A program made the position numbers and the translations under genes. The notes below the pieces were generated by a model. That model had not been told where the DNA came from. It did no database searches and was given only the letters and a program-made list of their open reading frames with translations. DNA of 64,000 bases from Frigidibacter mobilis (GTDB lineage: Bacteria; Pseudomonadota; Alphaproteobacteria; Rhodobacterales; Rhodobacteraceae). Of the stretch, positions 18,167 through 27,344 are shown one piece after another. Position 1 is the stretch's first letter. Every line of letters begins with the position of its first letter. The stretch lies in assembly GCF_001620265.1 (NCBI RefSeq), contig NZ_CP012661.1, positions 2,232,001 through 2,296,000 of the forward strand. The letters are read 5' to 3'.

Positions 18167-19666
18167 TCAACCGATCAGCTGCGCCACCCGCTCGGCCCGC
18201 AGCCGTTCAGCATCCCGGAGGTGGAAGACCCGCCGGTCCCGTGTGGCCCTGTCGACGGCCAGCTGCGCGCGCATATCGGCCGTCACCGCCTCGACGGCCT
18301 CTGGCGCGGTGCCGCCGGGCAGGTTTCGCGCCGATACGGCCCGGGCCGGGTCCATCCAGCCGCGCAGCCGTTGCTCCGGCAGCTCGAAGCTGCGGCCGAT
18401 CTCCAGCTCGGCGGCGGCGTTCAGGACCTCGATGGTGAGGTCTGCGGCGCTGCCACCTGCGGCGATCACCATCTGCACGGCGCGGCCTACGACATGGTGC
18501 GCATCGCGGAACGACACGCCAAAGTCGCGCACCAGACCATCGGCGAGATCGGTTGCCGTCGAGAAGTTCTCGCTGCACCGCGCCAGCAGCTTCTCGGCAT
18601 TCGGCGTTGCCGTCTCGAAGATCAGCCGCAGCAGCGGCAGCGAGGCCCCGAACCGCTCGAAGGCGGGCCAGGCGTCGGCAATACCCTCGCGCACGCTGTC
18701 GAGGCCGATCGAATAGTTCGACCCTTTGAGCGCCGCCAGCGCCCCGGCAAGCGCGCCGATGCTGCGCCCGGCCTCGGCACGAAAATATTCCAGCGGCAGC
18801 ATGTTCTTCTTCTGCGGCATGATCGACGACGTGCCGGCCACCCGGTCGGGGAAGGTGAGGCTGCCGAATTCCCAGGTGGCGAAAATGTAGAAGTCCTGCG
18901 CCACACGAGAGAACAGCACCTGCGCGCTGGTGACGGCCCAGAGCATCTCGGTCACGAAATCACGCGAGGCCACCGCGTCCAGCCCCGGGCTCGCCAGCCG
19001 GGCGAAGCCCAGCAGATCCGCCGGAAGATCGCGGTCGATCGGGAAGGAGGTGCCGGCCAGCGCCGCGGCACCTAGGGCGCAGGCGTCTGCACGGTCACAG
19101 GCGGCGGCAAGCCGGTCGTATTCGCGCTCCATCCCGCGCGCCACATTGGCGAGATAGAAGCCGAAGGTGATTGGCTGGGCCGGCTGAAGATGGGTGTAGC
19201 CCGGCATGACGGTCAGCAAGTGCCGGCCGGCGGCATCGAGACAGGCCTGCCGCGCGTCGTTCATTGCGGCGAGCAGCGCGAGGCAGACATCGCGCGCCGC
19301 CATGCGGTCGAGCGTGGAGCCGATGTCGTTGCGGCTGCGCCCGATGTGCAGCCAACCCGCCGTCGCTGTGCCGACGACTTGGCCGAGCCGGCTTTCGAAG
19401 GCGAAGTAGCTGTCCTCAAACTGCGGATCGAGGTCGATGGCCCCCGGGCCCTCGCCGCGGATGGTGGCAATGCCTCGCAGCAGATCACGGGCGATCCCGG
19501 CGGGGATCAGGCCGCAATCGGCCAGCATGACGGCATGGGCCTCGTTCAGCGCGCACATCCGTTCCAGCGCAGCTGCATCGAAGCCCTGCATCGGCGGCTC
19601 ATAGATGGTGCGCGCTACCTCTGCGGCAGTGCGCTCTGTCAACCGCGAACTCACTGAGTTTTTCAT
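18167..19666 (-). CDS. Argininosuccinate-lyase-like C-N lyase (fumarase/aspartase superfamily)
   Basis: A 499-residue enzyme with the superfamily's three conserved blocks: GRSRNDIGSTLD (109-120), GYTHLQPAQP (156-165), and the catalytic-serine loop GTSSIMPQKKN (278-288). Family members release fumarate from an N-substituted aspartate. The length, and the adjacent MmgE/PrpD gene, fit the group around iminodisuccinate and ethylenediamine-disuccinate lyases better than housekeeping ArgH, which normally lies with arginine genes. It directly abuts the MmgE/PrpD gene, with its ATG next to that gene's stop. I infer an aspartate-adduct substrate. Confidence 0.82.
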   Translation of the reverse strand: MKNSVSSRLTERTAAEVARTIYEPPMQGFDAAALERMCALNEAHAVMLADCGLIPAGIARDLLRGIATIRGEGPGAIDLDPQFEDSYFAFESRLGQVVGTATAGWLHIGRSRNDIGSTLDRMAARDVCLALLAAMNDARQACLDAAGRHLLTVMPGYTHLQPAQPITFGFYLANVARGMEREYDRLAAACDRADACALGAAALAGTSFPIDRDLPADLLGFARLASPGLDAVASRDFVTEMLWAVTSAQVLFSRVAQDFYIFATWEFGSLTFPDRVAGTSSIMPQKKNMLPLEYFRAEAGRSIGALAGALAALKGSNYSIGLDSVREGIADAWPAFERFGASLPLLRLIFETATPNAEKLLARCSENFSTATDLADGLVRDFGVSFRDAHHVVGRAVQMVIAAGGSAADLTIEVLNAAAELEIGRSFELPEQRLRGWMDPARAVSARNLPGGTAPEAVEAVTADMRAQLAVDRATRDRRVFHLRDAERLRAERVAQLIG

Positions 19667-21084
19667 CTAATCCTGTCCCAAGAGGGTGAAAGCCGCAGGC
19701 AGCGCGTCGAGAAGCGCACCGGCGGACGAGAATTCGGAAAGGGAAGAAAGCCGCCGCCAGAGATCGCCGGCCGCCTCCCTGTCACAAACCGGTGCCAGAC
19801 AGACGGCGAACTTGCGCTGCAGATCGGCGTCACAGGGCGGCGACTGACGGCTACCCGGCACCGCCTCGCGTCGTCCGCTCAGCACCGTGCCGTCATCCCG
19901 GATCAGCGTGACGCTCGCCCCTGTGGCGATGCCGCTCGGGCCCTTCGGCAGGCTGGCATCGGTCTCGATCGTGATCCGGCCCATCAGGTCACGGATCGCG
20001 GGGTCGGCAGGCGCACCGGCAGCAAAGGCCTGGGGCGCGAATGCCTCGGGACCGAGCGCGCCGTACAGCGCGGCATAGGCCAGGCAATAGCCCAGCGAGA
20101 AGCGCGCGGCGTCCGGGCCGTCCGGCAGCCCCGGGATCAGGATGCGCGGCACGAAGGCGTCAAGCCCGCAGCGGATCGCCTGTGGCGGAGCGGCCGCCCG
20201 GCCTGCGGCCTGCGAACCCAAGGCGATCAGCTCGGCGACCGCGGCATGGGTGGCGGTGCAGCTGGGGTAAAGCTTGGTGACGAAGCCCGGCGGCGGAAAC
20301 TCCGCCGGCGCCGTTGCGGGCCGCACCGCCGCCATCCGGGTCAGCACGCCGCGCGCACCGGCCAATGCCCCTCGGCCCCCTGCCAACCGGCCTGCGCCAG
20401 CAGCGCTGCGCGCACCCCCTGCCCCGCGGCCAGCCCAACCTGCAGCGGCTTTCCCTCGCCCCCGAAGGCTCCGCGCGGGCCGCAGGCCGCCGAAGCGGCG
20501 AGGCTGAAGGCCTGCGCCGTCGCCGCCTCATCAAGAGCCAGAAGCCGGGCGGCTGCCGCTGTCGCACCGAAGACGCCAAGCACGGATGTGGCGTGCCAGC
20601 CGGCCAGGTAGAGCGCGGGATTGACGGCGCTACCCAGTAGCAGCATTGCCTTGCAGCCGGTGAGATAGGCGTCGATCACCTCCGGCATGCCAGGCTCGAA
20701 ACTGGAACGCCCGGCCACGGCCAAGGCAGCCGACAGCGACGGAGCCGAGAGATGGGCCATCGCCACTTCGGTTTCATCATCGTCGAAATCCAGAAGATGT
20801 GCCGCCATGCCCAGGACCAGCGCGATGTCGGCAGCGGCGCCCCAGCAGGTGCCGCCCGGCAGCCGTGCCATGCCGGGGCTGGCTGCCTGCGACAGCGAGA
20901 GCGTCGCCATCAGCGCTCGCATCCGCGGATCGCAGGCTCCGCCGAGCAGGGCGCCGAGAGTATCGCAGACCGGCAGCACGGCGCTCGCACGCTCGCCGGC
21001 GGAAAGCTCGGCGCGGCACAGCGCCACCAGGTCGGGCACAAGATCGACCGTGAGATCTGGAAGGGTGAGGAGGGTCATGGTCAT
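19667..21084 (-). pseudogene. MmgE/PrpD-family protein (iminodisuccinate epimerase-like), frameshifted
   Basis: Two frames meet at a C4 run at 20368-20371; adding one base gives a continuous protein of about 472 residues, the normal MmgE/PrpD length. N-terminal part: AAHLLDFDDDETEVAMAHLS and NPALYLAGWHATSVLGVFGA. C-terminal part: KLYPSCTATHAAVAELIAL, a family signature. The family includes 2-methylcitrate dehydratase, cis-aconitate decarboxylase and the iminodisuccinate epimerase of Agrobacterium, which works beside a C-N lyase. Coupling to such a lyase here favours the epimerase role. Its start overlaps the upstream permease stop. The frameshift is probably a sequencing error. Confidence 0.75.
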
Positions 21085-21812
21085 GCGCTCGTCGAGATGG
21101 TGGCTTCGATGGCATGGACCTTCGCGCCGACCTTAGCCTCGGCACCTCTGGCATAGGGGCGCAGGAAGTGGCGTTCGATCCTGCCGCCGATCACCGAGAT
21201 CAGGGTGCAGAGCGTGAAATAGACCACCAGAATCGAACCGTAGACCAGATAGGCCGGGCTGCCACCGCGCATGATCGTGGTCTGCTCGATCAGCACCTGC
21301 CCGGAACGCAGCAATTCCTGCGCGCCCACGACCGAGCCGAGCGACGTTGCCTGCACCAGTGCCGTCAGCAGGCCGACATAGGGCGGGACGATCACCGGCA
21401 TGGCCTGCGGCAGGGTGATGAGCAGCAGCGCCTTGAGCGGGCCGAAGCCGAAGGCGGCCGCGGTCTCGCGCTGGCCATTGCCTACCGAGGCAAGCCCGGC
21501 GCGCAGGATCTGCGCCCCGTTGGCCCCGCCCCAGACCGAGATGGCCGCGCAGCACGACCAGAACGGGTTCAGGCTGACACCGGCCGCGGGTAGCATGAAA
21601 TACACCAGCAGCACCGTGACCATCAGCGGCAGGTCGCGCAGCAGCTCCATCAGCCCGAAGCTGATCCGCAGCAGCAGCGTTGGCTTCGAGGTGACGCCGA
21701 AGGTCAGCACAATGGCGCAAAGCGTGCCCCCGAGTGCCACCACCAGCGACATCTTCAGCGTCTCCAGCAGGCCGGCAAGCAGGAAGATGCGGTATTCGTA
21801 AAGCAGGTCCAT
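21081..21812 (-). CDS. Polar amino acid ABC transporter permease (1 of 2)
   Basis: A 243-residue HisM/GlnP-type permease starting MDLLYEYRIFLLAGLLETLK. It has about five helices, the RDLPLMVTVLLVYFMLP segment typical of the family, and an ATPase-contact stretch (NGQRETAAAFGFGPLKALLL). It pairs with the permease encoded 3 bp upstream, and the two form the membrane channel of an amino-acid importer whose binding protein and ATPase follow further upstream. Confidence 0.88.
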   Translation of the reverse strand: MDLLYEYRIFLLAGLLETLKMSLVVALGGTLCAIVLTFGVTSKPTLLLRISFGLMELLRDLPLMVTVLLVYFMLPAAGVSLNPFWSCCAAISVWGGANGAQILRAGLASVGNGQRETAAAFGFGPLKALLLITLPQAMPVIVPPYVGLLTALVQATSLGSVVGAQELLRSGQVLIEQTTIMRGGSPAYLVYGSILVVYFTLCTLISVIGGRIERHFLRPYARGAEAKVGAKVHAIEATISTSA

Positions 21813-21815
21813 GAT

Positions 21816-22484
21816 TCACCTCGCCGCGTAAGGTCGGTTCAGGCGCTTCTCCAGCCGGTGGCCAAGCGCGGAGATGCCGAGAATGACGGCGAGGTAGATG
21901 ACGCAGATCGACAGGAACATCTCGACCGAGCGGAACTCCTGGGCGATGCGATCCACTGCGACGAAGGTAAGCTCGACCAAGCCGATGGCCTGCAGATAGG
22001 CGGAGTTCTTGATCGTGCCGACCACGGTATTCAGCGTGGACGGCAGGGCCGAGCGCAGCGCGATGGGCAGGACGACGAACAACCCGTGATGCCAGGGCCG
22101 CAACCCGAGCGAGGAGGAGGCGTTGTGAATGTCCCTGCTGACCGAGGAAAGGCCGGCGCGGAAGCTCTCGATATGGAAGGCGCTGGCCCAGAGCGTCAGG
22201 GCCAGCACGCCCGACCAGAAGATCGACAGCGTCAGCCCCAGACTGGGCAGCCCGTAGAAGACGAAGAAGATCTGCACCAGATACGGCGTGCCGCGGATGA
22301 ACTCGACATAGGCTGCCACGGCATAGCCTGAAGGCTTGAAGCACGACCTGCGCAATGCGCAGCCGATCAGCCCGAGGGTCAGGGAAAACAGGATTGCCAG
22401 GAAGCTGACCACGAGGGTCATGCCAAGGCCCCTGAGAAGGTCGGGAAGGGCATCCAGGATGTAGCCCCAGTCGAGGAAGGTCAT
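21816..22484 (-). CDS. Polar amino acid ABC transporter permease (2 of 2)
   Basis: A 222-residue permease of the HisQ/GltJ type. EFIRGTPYLVQIFFVFYGLP is the family fingerprint and SRDIHNASSSLGLRPWHHGL the EAA-like loop. It is encoded between the binding-protein gene (67 bp upstream) and the other permease. The pair probably imports an acidic or amidated amino-acid derivative, judged from the neighbouring enzymes. Confidence 0.88.
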   Translation of the reverse strand: MTFLDWGYILDALPDLLRGLGMTLVVSFLAILFSLTLGLIGCALRRSCFKPSGYAVAAYVEFIRGTPYLVQIFFVFYGLPSLGLTLSIFWSGVLALTLWASAFHIESFRAGLSSVSRDIHNASSSLGLRPWHHGLFVVLPIALRSALPSTLNTVVGTIKNSAYLQAIGLVELTFVAVDRIAQEFRSVEMFLSICVIYLAVILGISALGHRLEKRLNRPYAAR

Positions 22485-22551
22485 GGCCAGTCCGATCCGG
22501 TGTTGCAGGCGGGGTGCCTGGCCGGGGGCTGCGCACCCCCGGCTGGCGTGG

Positions 22552-23388
22552 TCAGAGCTGCGGCGGCTCTTCCATGAAGCCGCGCGTCATCACTTCGGCG
22601 ACGGCCGGTTCGGAGACGAATTGCGTGATGACCTCGGGGTAGAAGCCCTCCTCACGCAGCCGGGCAAGCGCCGCGTCGACAAAGGCCTTCAGCTCCGACT
22701 CGTTCTTGCGCAGGCCGATGCCGTTGACGCCCAGGTCCAGCCCCTCTTCGATGACCCGCAGGTTCGGGTAGTTGCCACCCAGCGTGTAGATCAGCCCGCC
22801 GTCGCCGACGAAACCGTCAGCCCGGCCCTGCTGCAGCGCCTGCACCCCGTCGGCGGTGGTGTTCAGCTGGAGGATGCCGATGTCGGGAATGTTGGCCTCG
22901 AGCCATTTGATCTGCGAGGCGCCCTTCACCACCAGCACCGTCTTGCCGGCAAGATCGTCAAGGGTTTTGACGGGGCTGTCCGCCGGGACCAGTACGTTGG
23001 ACGTGCCCCAGAAGTAGATGCTCGAATAGTCGATCACCTCTTCGCGCGCAGGGGTGCGGCCCAGCGTGGCAAGGATCAGGTCCAGCTTGCCGGAGTTCAA
23101 CGACGAGATCCGCGCCTCGCTGGTGACGCAGGACAGTTCGGCGCCATCCTCCGAGCCGAAGGCGAAGACACCGATCTTCTTGGCCATCGCCACCTCGATG
23201 CCGACCGGCTTGCCGTCAGGCCCGGAGGCGCCAAAGGGCGGGCTGTCGCATTTCACGCCGATGCGGATCTTGCCCTGCTCCTTGATGGCAGCGGGCAGCG
23301 GCGGCAGATCCTGCGCCGAGGCAGCGCCGGCGAGGGTGACGAGGGTCGAGAGCAGCAGTGCCCCGATCCGGGTTCCGAAGTCAGACAT
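22552..23388 (-). CDS. Polar amino acid ABC transporter substrate-binding protein (family 3)
   Basis: A 278-residue periplasmic protein. The signal peptide ends near residue 26 (LAGAASAQ). GKIRIGVKCDSPPFG, GIEVAMAKKI, LDLILATLGRTPAREEVIDY and the C-terminal NESELKAFVDAALARL match family-3 solute-binding proteins. The ligand pocket cannot be assigned by eye. It is followed by two permeases and the lyase/epimerase pair in the same direction, so its ligand is likely their substrate. Confidence 0.88.
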   Translation of the reverse strand: MSDFGTRIGALLLSTLVTLAGAASAQDLPPLPAAIKEQGKIRIGVKCDSPPFGASGPDGKPVGIEVAMAKKIGVFAFGSEDGAELSCVTSEARISSLNSGKLDLILATLGRTPAREEVIDYSSIYFWGTSNVLVPADSPVKTLDDLAGKTVLVVKGASQIKWLEANIPDIGILQLNTTADGVQALQQGRADGFVGDGGLIYTLGGNYPNLRVIEEGLDLGVNGIGLRKNESELKAFVDAALARLREEGFYPEVITQFVSEPAVAEVMTRGFMEEPPQL

Positions 23389-23457
23389 GGGAGTTCCTTT
23401 CTGTTGGCAGTTGGCGGCGTCGGGCGGGAGGCCCGTCTGCCTGACCCTTCTTCGGGG

Positions 23458-24210
23458 TCAGTGCAGGATCTGGCTGAGGAACAGGCGCGAGCGTTCCTCG
23501 CGCGGGTTCTGGAAGAAGTCTTCGGGGGTGGCGCTTTCGACGATCCGGCCGCGGTCCATGAAGATCACCCTGTCGGCGACCTGACGGGCGAAGCCCATCT
23601 CATGGGTGACGCAGATCATCGTCATGCCGTCTTCGGCGAGCGACACCATCGTGTCGAGCACCTCGCGCACCAGCTCGGGATCAAGCGCCGAGGTCGGCTC
23701 GTCGAACAGCATGATCTCGGGTTCCATGCAGAGCGAGCGGGCAATCGCCACCCGCTGCTGCTGGCCGCCCGATAGCTGGCTGGGATACTTGCCCGCCTGA
23801 TCGGGAATGCGCACCCGCTCGAGGTACAGCATGGCACGCTGCTCGGCCTCGGCGCGCGGCAGGCCGCGTACCCAGCGTTGGGCGATGGTGCAATTTTCGA
23901 GGATCGTCAGATGCGGGTAGAGATTGAAGTTCTGGAACACCATGCCGACCTGCCGGCGCACCCGATCGATATTGCGGCGCTGGTCGTTCACCTCGATGCC
24001 GCCGACCGAGATCGTCCCGGACTGATGTATCTCCAGCCGGTTGATGCAACGGATCATGGTGGACTTGCCAGAGCCGGATGGACCGCAGACCACGATCTTC
24101 TCGCCAGGCGCGACGCGGAAGCTGACATCCTGCAGCACATGCATCTGGCCATACCACTTGTTCACCTTGTCGAAGACGATGCCGCGCCCGTCGCTGTCGA
24201 TCCCTGCCAT
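23458..24210 (-). CDS. Polar amino acid ABC transporter ATPase (GlnQ/HisP type)
   Basis: A 250-residue ATPase from ATG 24210, which has an AAGGTG ribosome site. A longer frame from TTG 24255 would begin inside the likely promoter. Motifs: Walker [12 protein letters not shown]-loop [10 protein letters not shown], signature [15 protein letters not shown], Walker [13 protein letters not shown], and switch [15 protein letters not shown]. It is the first gene of the importer-epimerase-lyase operon and is divergent from the asparaginase-like gene. Confidence 0.9.
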   Translation of the reverse strand: MAGIDSDGRGIVFDKVNKWYGQMHVLQDVSFRVAPGEKIVVCGPSGSGKSTMIRCINRLEIHQSGTISVGGIEVNDQRRNIDRVRRQVGMVFQNFNLYPHLTILENCTIAQRWVRGLPRAEAEQRAMLYLERVRIPDQAGKYPSQLSGGQQQRVAIARSLCMEPEIMLFDEPTSALDPELVREVLDTMVSLAEDGMTMICVTHEMGFARQVADRVIFMDRGRIVESATPEDFFQNPREERSRLFLSQILH

Positions 24211-24255
24211 CGTCACCTTCTGTCCGTTGAAGACCCCGCCTAACTTGCCTGACAA

Positions 24256-24285
24256 CTATGACATCAATATCAGAGATTCTGTCAA
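24256..24285 (-). promoter_or_regulatory. Candidate promoter of the amino-acid importer operon
   Basis: On the minus strand TTGACA (24280-24285) is followed, after 18 bases, by TCATAG (24256-24261). It lies in an unusually AT-rich 190-bp gap between divergent genes. TGACA/TGTCA arms around it (24259-24263 and 24280-24284) could form part of a regulator site for the adjacent GntR/UTRA protein; this link is inferred. Confidence 0.4.
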
Positions 24286-24402
24286 TCAAGAAAACGAGAC
24301 AGACTGCATTCTTTCGTTATACACTTGCTAAAACACAGTTTTTATATCAGCATCCCACAGAGATGAAACCTAGTGTTGTCGGACATTATAGGCGAGGCAG
24401 TG

Positions 24403-25434
24403 ATGAAAGCGGACCACGAGCATTCAAGCGAGACCCGAGGCCGGGCGGGCCCTCCTCCGAAAGTCTCGGTGATCGTCGGTGGCGGGACGCTGACGGCGCT
24501 GGCAGAGAACCCCTTCGAGGTCTGTGACTACGGCCAGGCCGGTAGCCTGACCGCCCGGCAGTTGATCGAGCGATGCGCAGCTATGCATGATCGGGTCGAC
24601 CTCGTGCCGCTGGAGTTCGATCCGGTCCCGAGTTTCGACGTGGCCTTGCCGCAATGGCTGGCGCTCTGCCAGCTTTGCGAGGCGGCGCTTGCGTCGATGC
24701 CCGATCTGGCGGGCTTCGTGCTGACCCACGGCACCGGCTCGCTGGAGGAGACGGCGTTCTTCCTGTCGCGGGTCTGGGATCTGCCGGTGCCGCTGGTCGT
24801 GACCGGGGCGCAGCGCCCGGCCTCGGCGCTTGGCAGCGACGGCTACATGAATTTCCATCAGGCCGCCTGCGTCGCCGCCAATGCCGCTGCCAGCGGCTTC
24901 GGTGTGCTGGTGGTAACACATGGCGAGATCCACCTGCCGGCCGAGGTGACGAAGACCAGCACCTTCGGGCTCGACAGCTTCCGCTCGCCCGACCTGGGGC
25001 CGGTCGGGCTGGTGACCGGCAGCACCGTGGTCTTCGGCCGGAGCCTTCCTGCGGCAGGTCCCCGGGTGCTGGCCGACTGGCGCAAGCTGACCGGCCTGCC
25101 GCGGGTGGACATCCTGTTTTGCCACAGCGGCGGTGACACCATCGCAATCGAGGCTTTCATCGCGGCAAAGGCGGCCGGCATCGTCCTTGCCGGCTTTGCG
25201 CCCGGCTATGCCACGGGCGCGCAGGCCAGAAGGCTGGAACGCTGGGTGCGGGACGAAGGGGGCCTTGTGGTTGCCGCCGCGCGGGCCACCGGGCCGGTGG
25301 TGCGCAACAGCCGGAATGACGGACATGGCTTCCTCGCCGCCGGCCGTCATACGCCGCAGAAGGCGCGGCTTCTGGTGCAGATTGCGCTGGCCGCCGGGCT
25401 GAAACCCTCGCAGATTGCGGACCTGCTCCGCTGA
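24403..25434 (+). CDS. Asparaginase-family amidohydrolase, atypical
   Basis: A 343-residue member of the bacterial asparaginase/glutaminase family, with the first catalytic Thr in GGGTLTAL (Thr29) and the second motif as THGTGSLEET (110-117 region). Classic enzymes read HGTD at this second site; here the Asp of the Thr-Asp pair is replaced by Gly112, so activity or substrate may differ. TGAQRPAS and the C-terminal FAPGYATGAQ are conserved. No signal peptide is present, so it is cytoplasmic. The start is at ATG 24403 rather than an ATG 30 bp upstream, because GAGG precedes it. In Salmonella, an asparaginase (FraE) acts in fructose-asparagine use, a relevant parallel. Confidence 0.8.
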   Translation: MKADHEHSSETRGRAGPPPKVSVIVGGGTLTALAENPFEVCDYGQAGSLTARQLIERCAAMHDRVDLVPLEFDPVPSFDVALPQWLALCQLCEAALASMPDLAGFVLTHGTGSLEETAFFLSRVWDLPVPLVVTGAQRPASALGSDGYMNFHQAACVAANAAASGFGVLVVTHGEIHLPAEVTKTSTFGLDSFRSPDLGPVGLVTGSTVVFGRSLPAAGPRVLADWRKLTGLPRVDILFCHSGGDTIAIEAFIAAKAAGIVLAGFAPGYATGAQARRLERWVRDEGGLVVAAARATGPVVRNSRNDGHGFLAAGRHTPQKARLLVQIALAAGLKPSQIADLLR

Positions 25435-25464
25435 GCTGCGGTAAAGAGGCAAGGGAGTACGTGG

Positions 25465-26187
25465 ATGGAGAAACCCAAAGAGAGCAACGTCGACCGGCTG
25501 CGCAACGCGATTCTCGATATGGTCCATGAGATGAGTCTCGGTTTCGGCGACAAACTTCCGACCGAGAAGGAGATGGCCGAACGGTTCCAGGTCTCGCGCC
25601 CGACCCTGCGCGAGGCGCTGAAACTGCTGGAGCAGGAGGCCGTGATCGACGTGCATCAGGGCAAGGGCCGGTTTCTGGCGGCGGGAGCGCTGCTGAACAT
25701 CGCTCGGCCGATCACCAAGTTCGAGAGCGTCTCGCAGATGGTGAGCAGTCATGGCTACGTCGCCCAGACCCAGCTCCTCGGCTTTGCCAGCGTTGCGGCC
25801 GACAGTGTCACCGCCGCCCGCCTGTCGCTGCCCGAGGGCGCGCCGCTGATCCGGGTGGAGCGGCTGCGCAGCAGCGGCGGCCAGCCGCTGGTCTATTCGG
25901 TGGACTGGCTGCCCCGCGCCCTGTTCGGCACCGCCTTCGAGACGCCGGACTGGAGCGGGTCGATCGTGGCGATGCTGGCCGAGATGGGCAGGCATCCGGT
26001 GGCCTCGACAGCCAACGTCCGGGCAACGCTGCTGCCGCCGGATGTGGCAGAACTGCACAGCCTGCAGGCCTTCGGCCCGGCGCTTCTGATCGAGGAGATC
26101 TGCTATGCCGCCGACGGCACGCGGGTGATCTATGCTATGGATTACCATCGCGGGTCGGCGTTCTCCTTCAGCTTTGTGCGGAAGTAG
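25465..26187 (+). CDS. GntR-family regulator with UTRA domain (HutC/FrlR type)
   Basis: A 240-residue regulator. The winged helix spans about residues 8-75 (KLPTEKEMAERFQVSRPTLR) and is followed by a UTRA ligand domain (PLIRVERLRSSGGQPLVYSV ... LIEEICYAADGTRVIYAMDY). FrlR and FraR, which control fructoselysine and fructose-asparagine operons, have the same architecture. It is 30 bp downstream of the asparaginase-like gene and convergent with the sugar-importer ATPase gene, so it is placed to govern both arms of the island. Confidence 0.85.
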   Translation: MEKPKESNVDRLRNAILDMVHEMSLGFGDKLPTEKEMAERFQVSRPTLREALKLLEQEAVIDVHQGKGRFLAAGALLNIARPITKFESVSQMVSSHGYVAQTQLLGFASVAADSVTAARLSLPEGAPLIRVERLRSSGGQPLVYSVDWLPRALFGTAFETPDWSGSIVAMLAEMGRHPVASTANVRATLLPPDVAELHSLQAFGPALLIEEICYAADGTRVIYAMDYHRGSAFSFSFVRK

Positions 26188-26209
26188 CGGGTCCGGCCGC
26201 GCTCTGCGA

Positions 26210-27295
26210 TTACCGCAGGCTCTGCTCCTCGGCGTCGAACAGGTGGGCGGTTGCGGGATCGACGGACAGACCGATCTGCTGCCCGGGGACCAGATCGAGC
26301 GTGCCGGGCAGCTTGGCCACCAGCGGCCCCTCGACGCCATCCACCTCGATATAGGTCATCTGCACCTCGCCCAGCTGTTCCACCAGCGAAACCCTGCCGC
26401 CCACCACCGTGCCGCCGGGCTCGGCGATCCGCAGATCCTCGGGCCGCAGGCCAAGATGGACGGGCTGGCCCTGCATCCCGGGGCCGGTCGGCAGGGCCAG
26501 TTCGATCTCGCCGCCGCTGGCCAGGCGCAGCCGCGTCTGCGCGCCGGTGCCAGCGACGGTGGCGGGGATGACGTTCATCGCCGGCGAGCCGATGAAGCGG
26601 GCGACGAACAGGTTGGCCGGGCGGCGATACAGCTCCACCGGCGCGCCGATCTGCTCGATGCGCCCGTCGCGCAGCACCACGATCCGGTCGGCCAGCGTCA
26701 TCGCCTCGACCTGGTCATGGGTCACATAGATCATCGTCGCGTCCGGCATCGCCTGTTTCAGCTTGGCGATCTCAAGCCGCGTGGCGACCCGCAGCGCGGC
26801 ATCGAGGTTCGACAGCGGCTCGTCGAACAGGAAAACCTTGGGATCGCGGACAATGGCGCGGCCGATGGCGACGCGCTGCCGCTGCCCGCCCGACAACGCC
26901 CGTGGATAGCGGCCCAGATAGGGTGACAGCTGCAGCACCTCGGCGGCCTGCGCCACGCGGCGGGCGATCTCGGGCTTCTTCATCCCGGCTATCTTCATGC
27001 CGAAGGCCATGTTGTCGAAGACCGTCATATGCGGGTAGAGCGCGTAGGACTGGAACACCATCGCAATGCCGCGCTTCGAGGGCGCGACGTGGTTCATCAG
27101 CGCGCCGTCGATCAGGAAGGTGCCGCTGCTGATCTCCTCCAGCCCGGCGATGGCGCGCAGAAGGGTAGACTTGCCGCAGCCCGAGGGCCCCACGAAGACC
27201 ACAAACTCACCGGAGCGGATATCAAGGTCGATGCCGTGCAGCACCTCTATCGTGCCATAGGTCTTGCGCACATCGCGCAGTATCAGTTCGGCCAT
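26210..27295 (-). CDS. Sugar ABC transporter ATPase, MalK/UgpC type (CUT1)
   Basis: A 361-residue ATPase with Walker A GPSGCGKSTLL, Q-loop VFQSYALYPHMTV, signature LSGGQRQRVAIGRAI, Walker B VFLFDEPLSNLD and switch YVTHDQVEAMTL, followed by an OB/TOBE regulatory domain (about 240-355) ending HLFDAEEQS. It energises the CUT1 permeases encoded at 30470-32286. It is the last gene of the FrlC/FrlD operon and converges on the GntR gene. Confidence 0.9.
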   Translation of the reverse strand: MAELILRDVRKTYGTIEVLHGIDLDIRSGEFVVFVGPSGCGKSTLLRAIAGLEEISSGTFLIDGALMNHVAPSKRGIAMVFQSYALYPHMTVFDNMAFGMKIAGMKKPEIARRVAQAAEVLQLSPYLGRYPRALSGGQRQRVAIGRAIVRDPKVFLFDEPLSNLDAALRVATRLEIAKLKQAMPDATMIYVTHDQVEAMTLADRIVVLRDGRIEQIGAPVELYRRPANLFVARFIGSPAMNVIPATVAGTGAQTRLRLASGGEIELALPTGPGMQGQPVHLGLRPEDLRIAEPGGTVVGGRVSLVEQLGEVQMTYIEVDGVEGPLVAKLPGTLDLVPGQQIGLSVDPATAHLFDAEEQSLR

Positions 27296-27344
27296 TGCTT
27301 GCCCTTCCTGTCGTGCTGCGGGCTTGTGCCCGTCATTCCTGTTG

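Noticed and set aside
18167..19666. Housekeeping argininosuccinate lyase (argH)
   Set aside because: The catalytic blocks fit the superfamily, but the gene abuts MmgE/PrpD and an importer instead of arginine genes, so a catabolic C-N lyase is more likely; a phylogeny would settle it.
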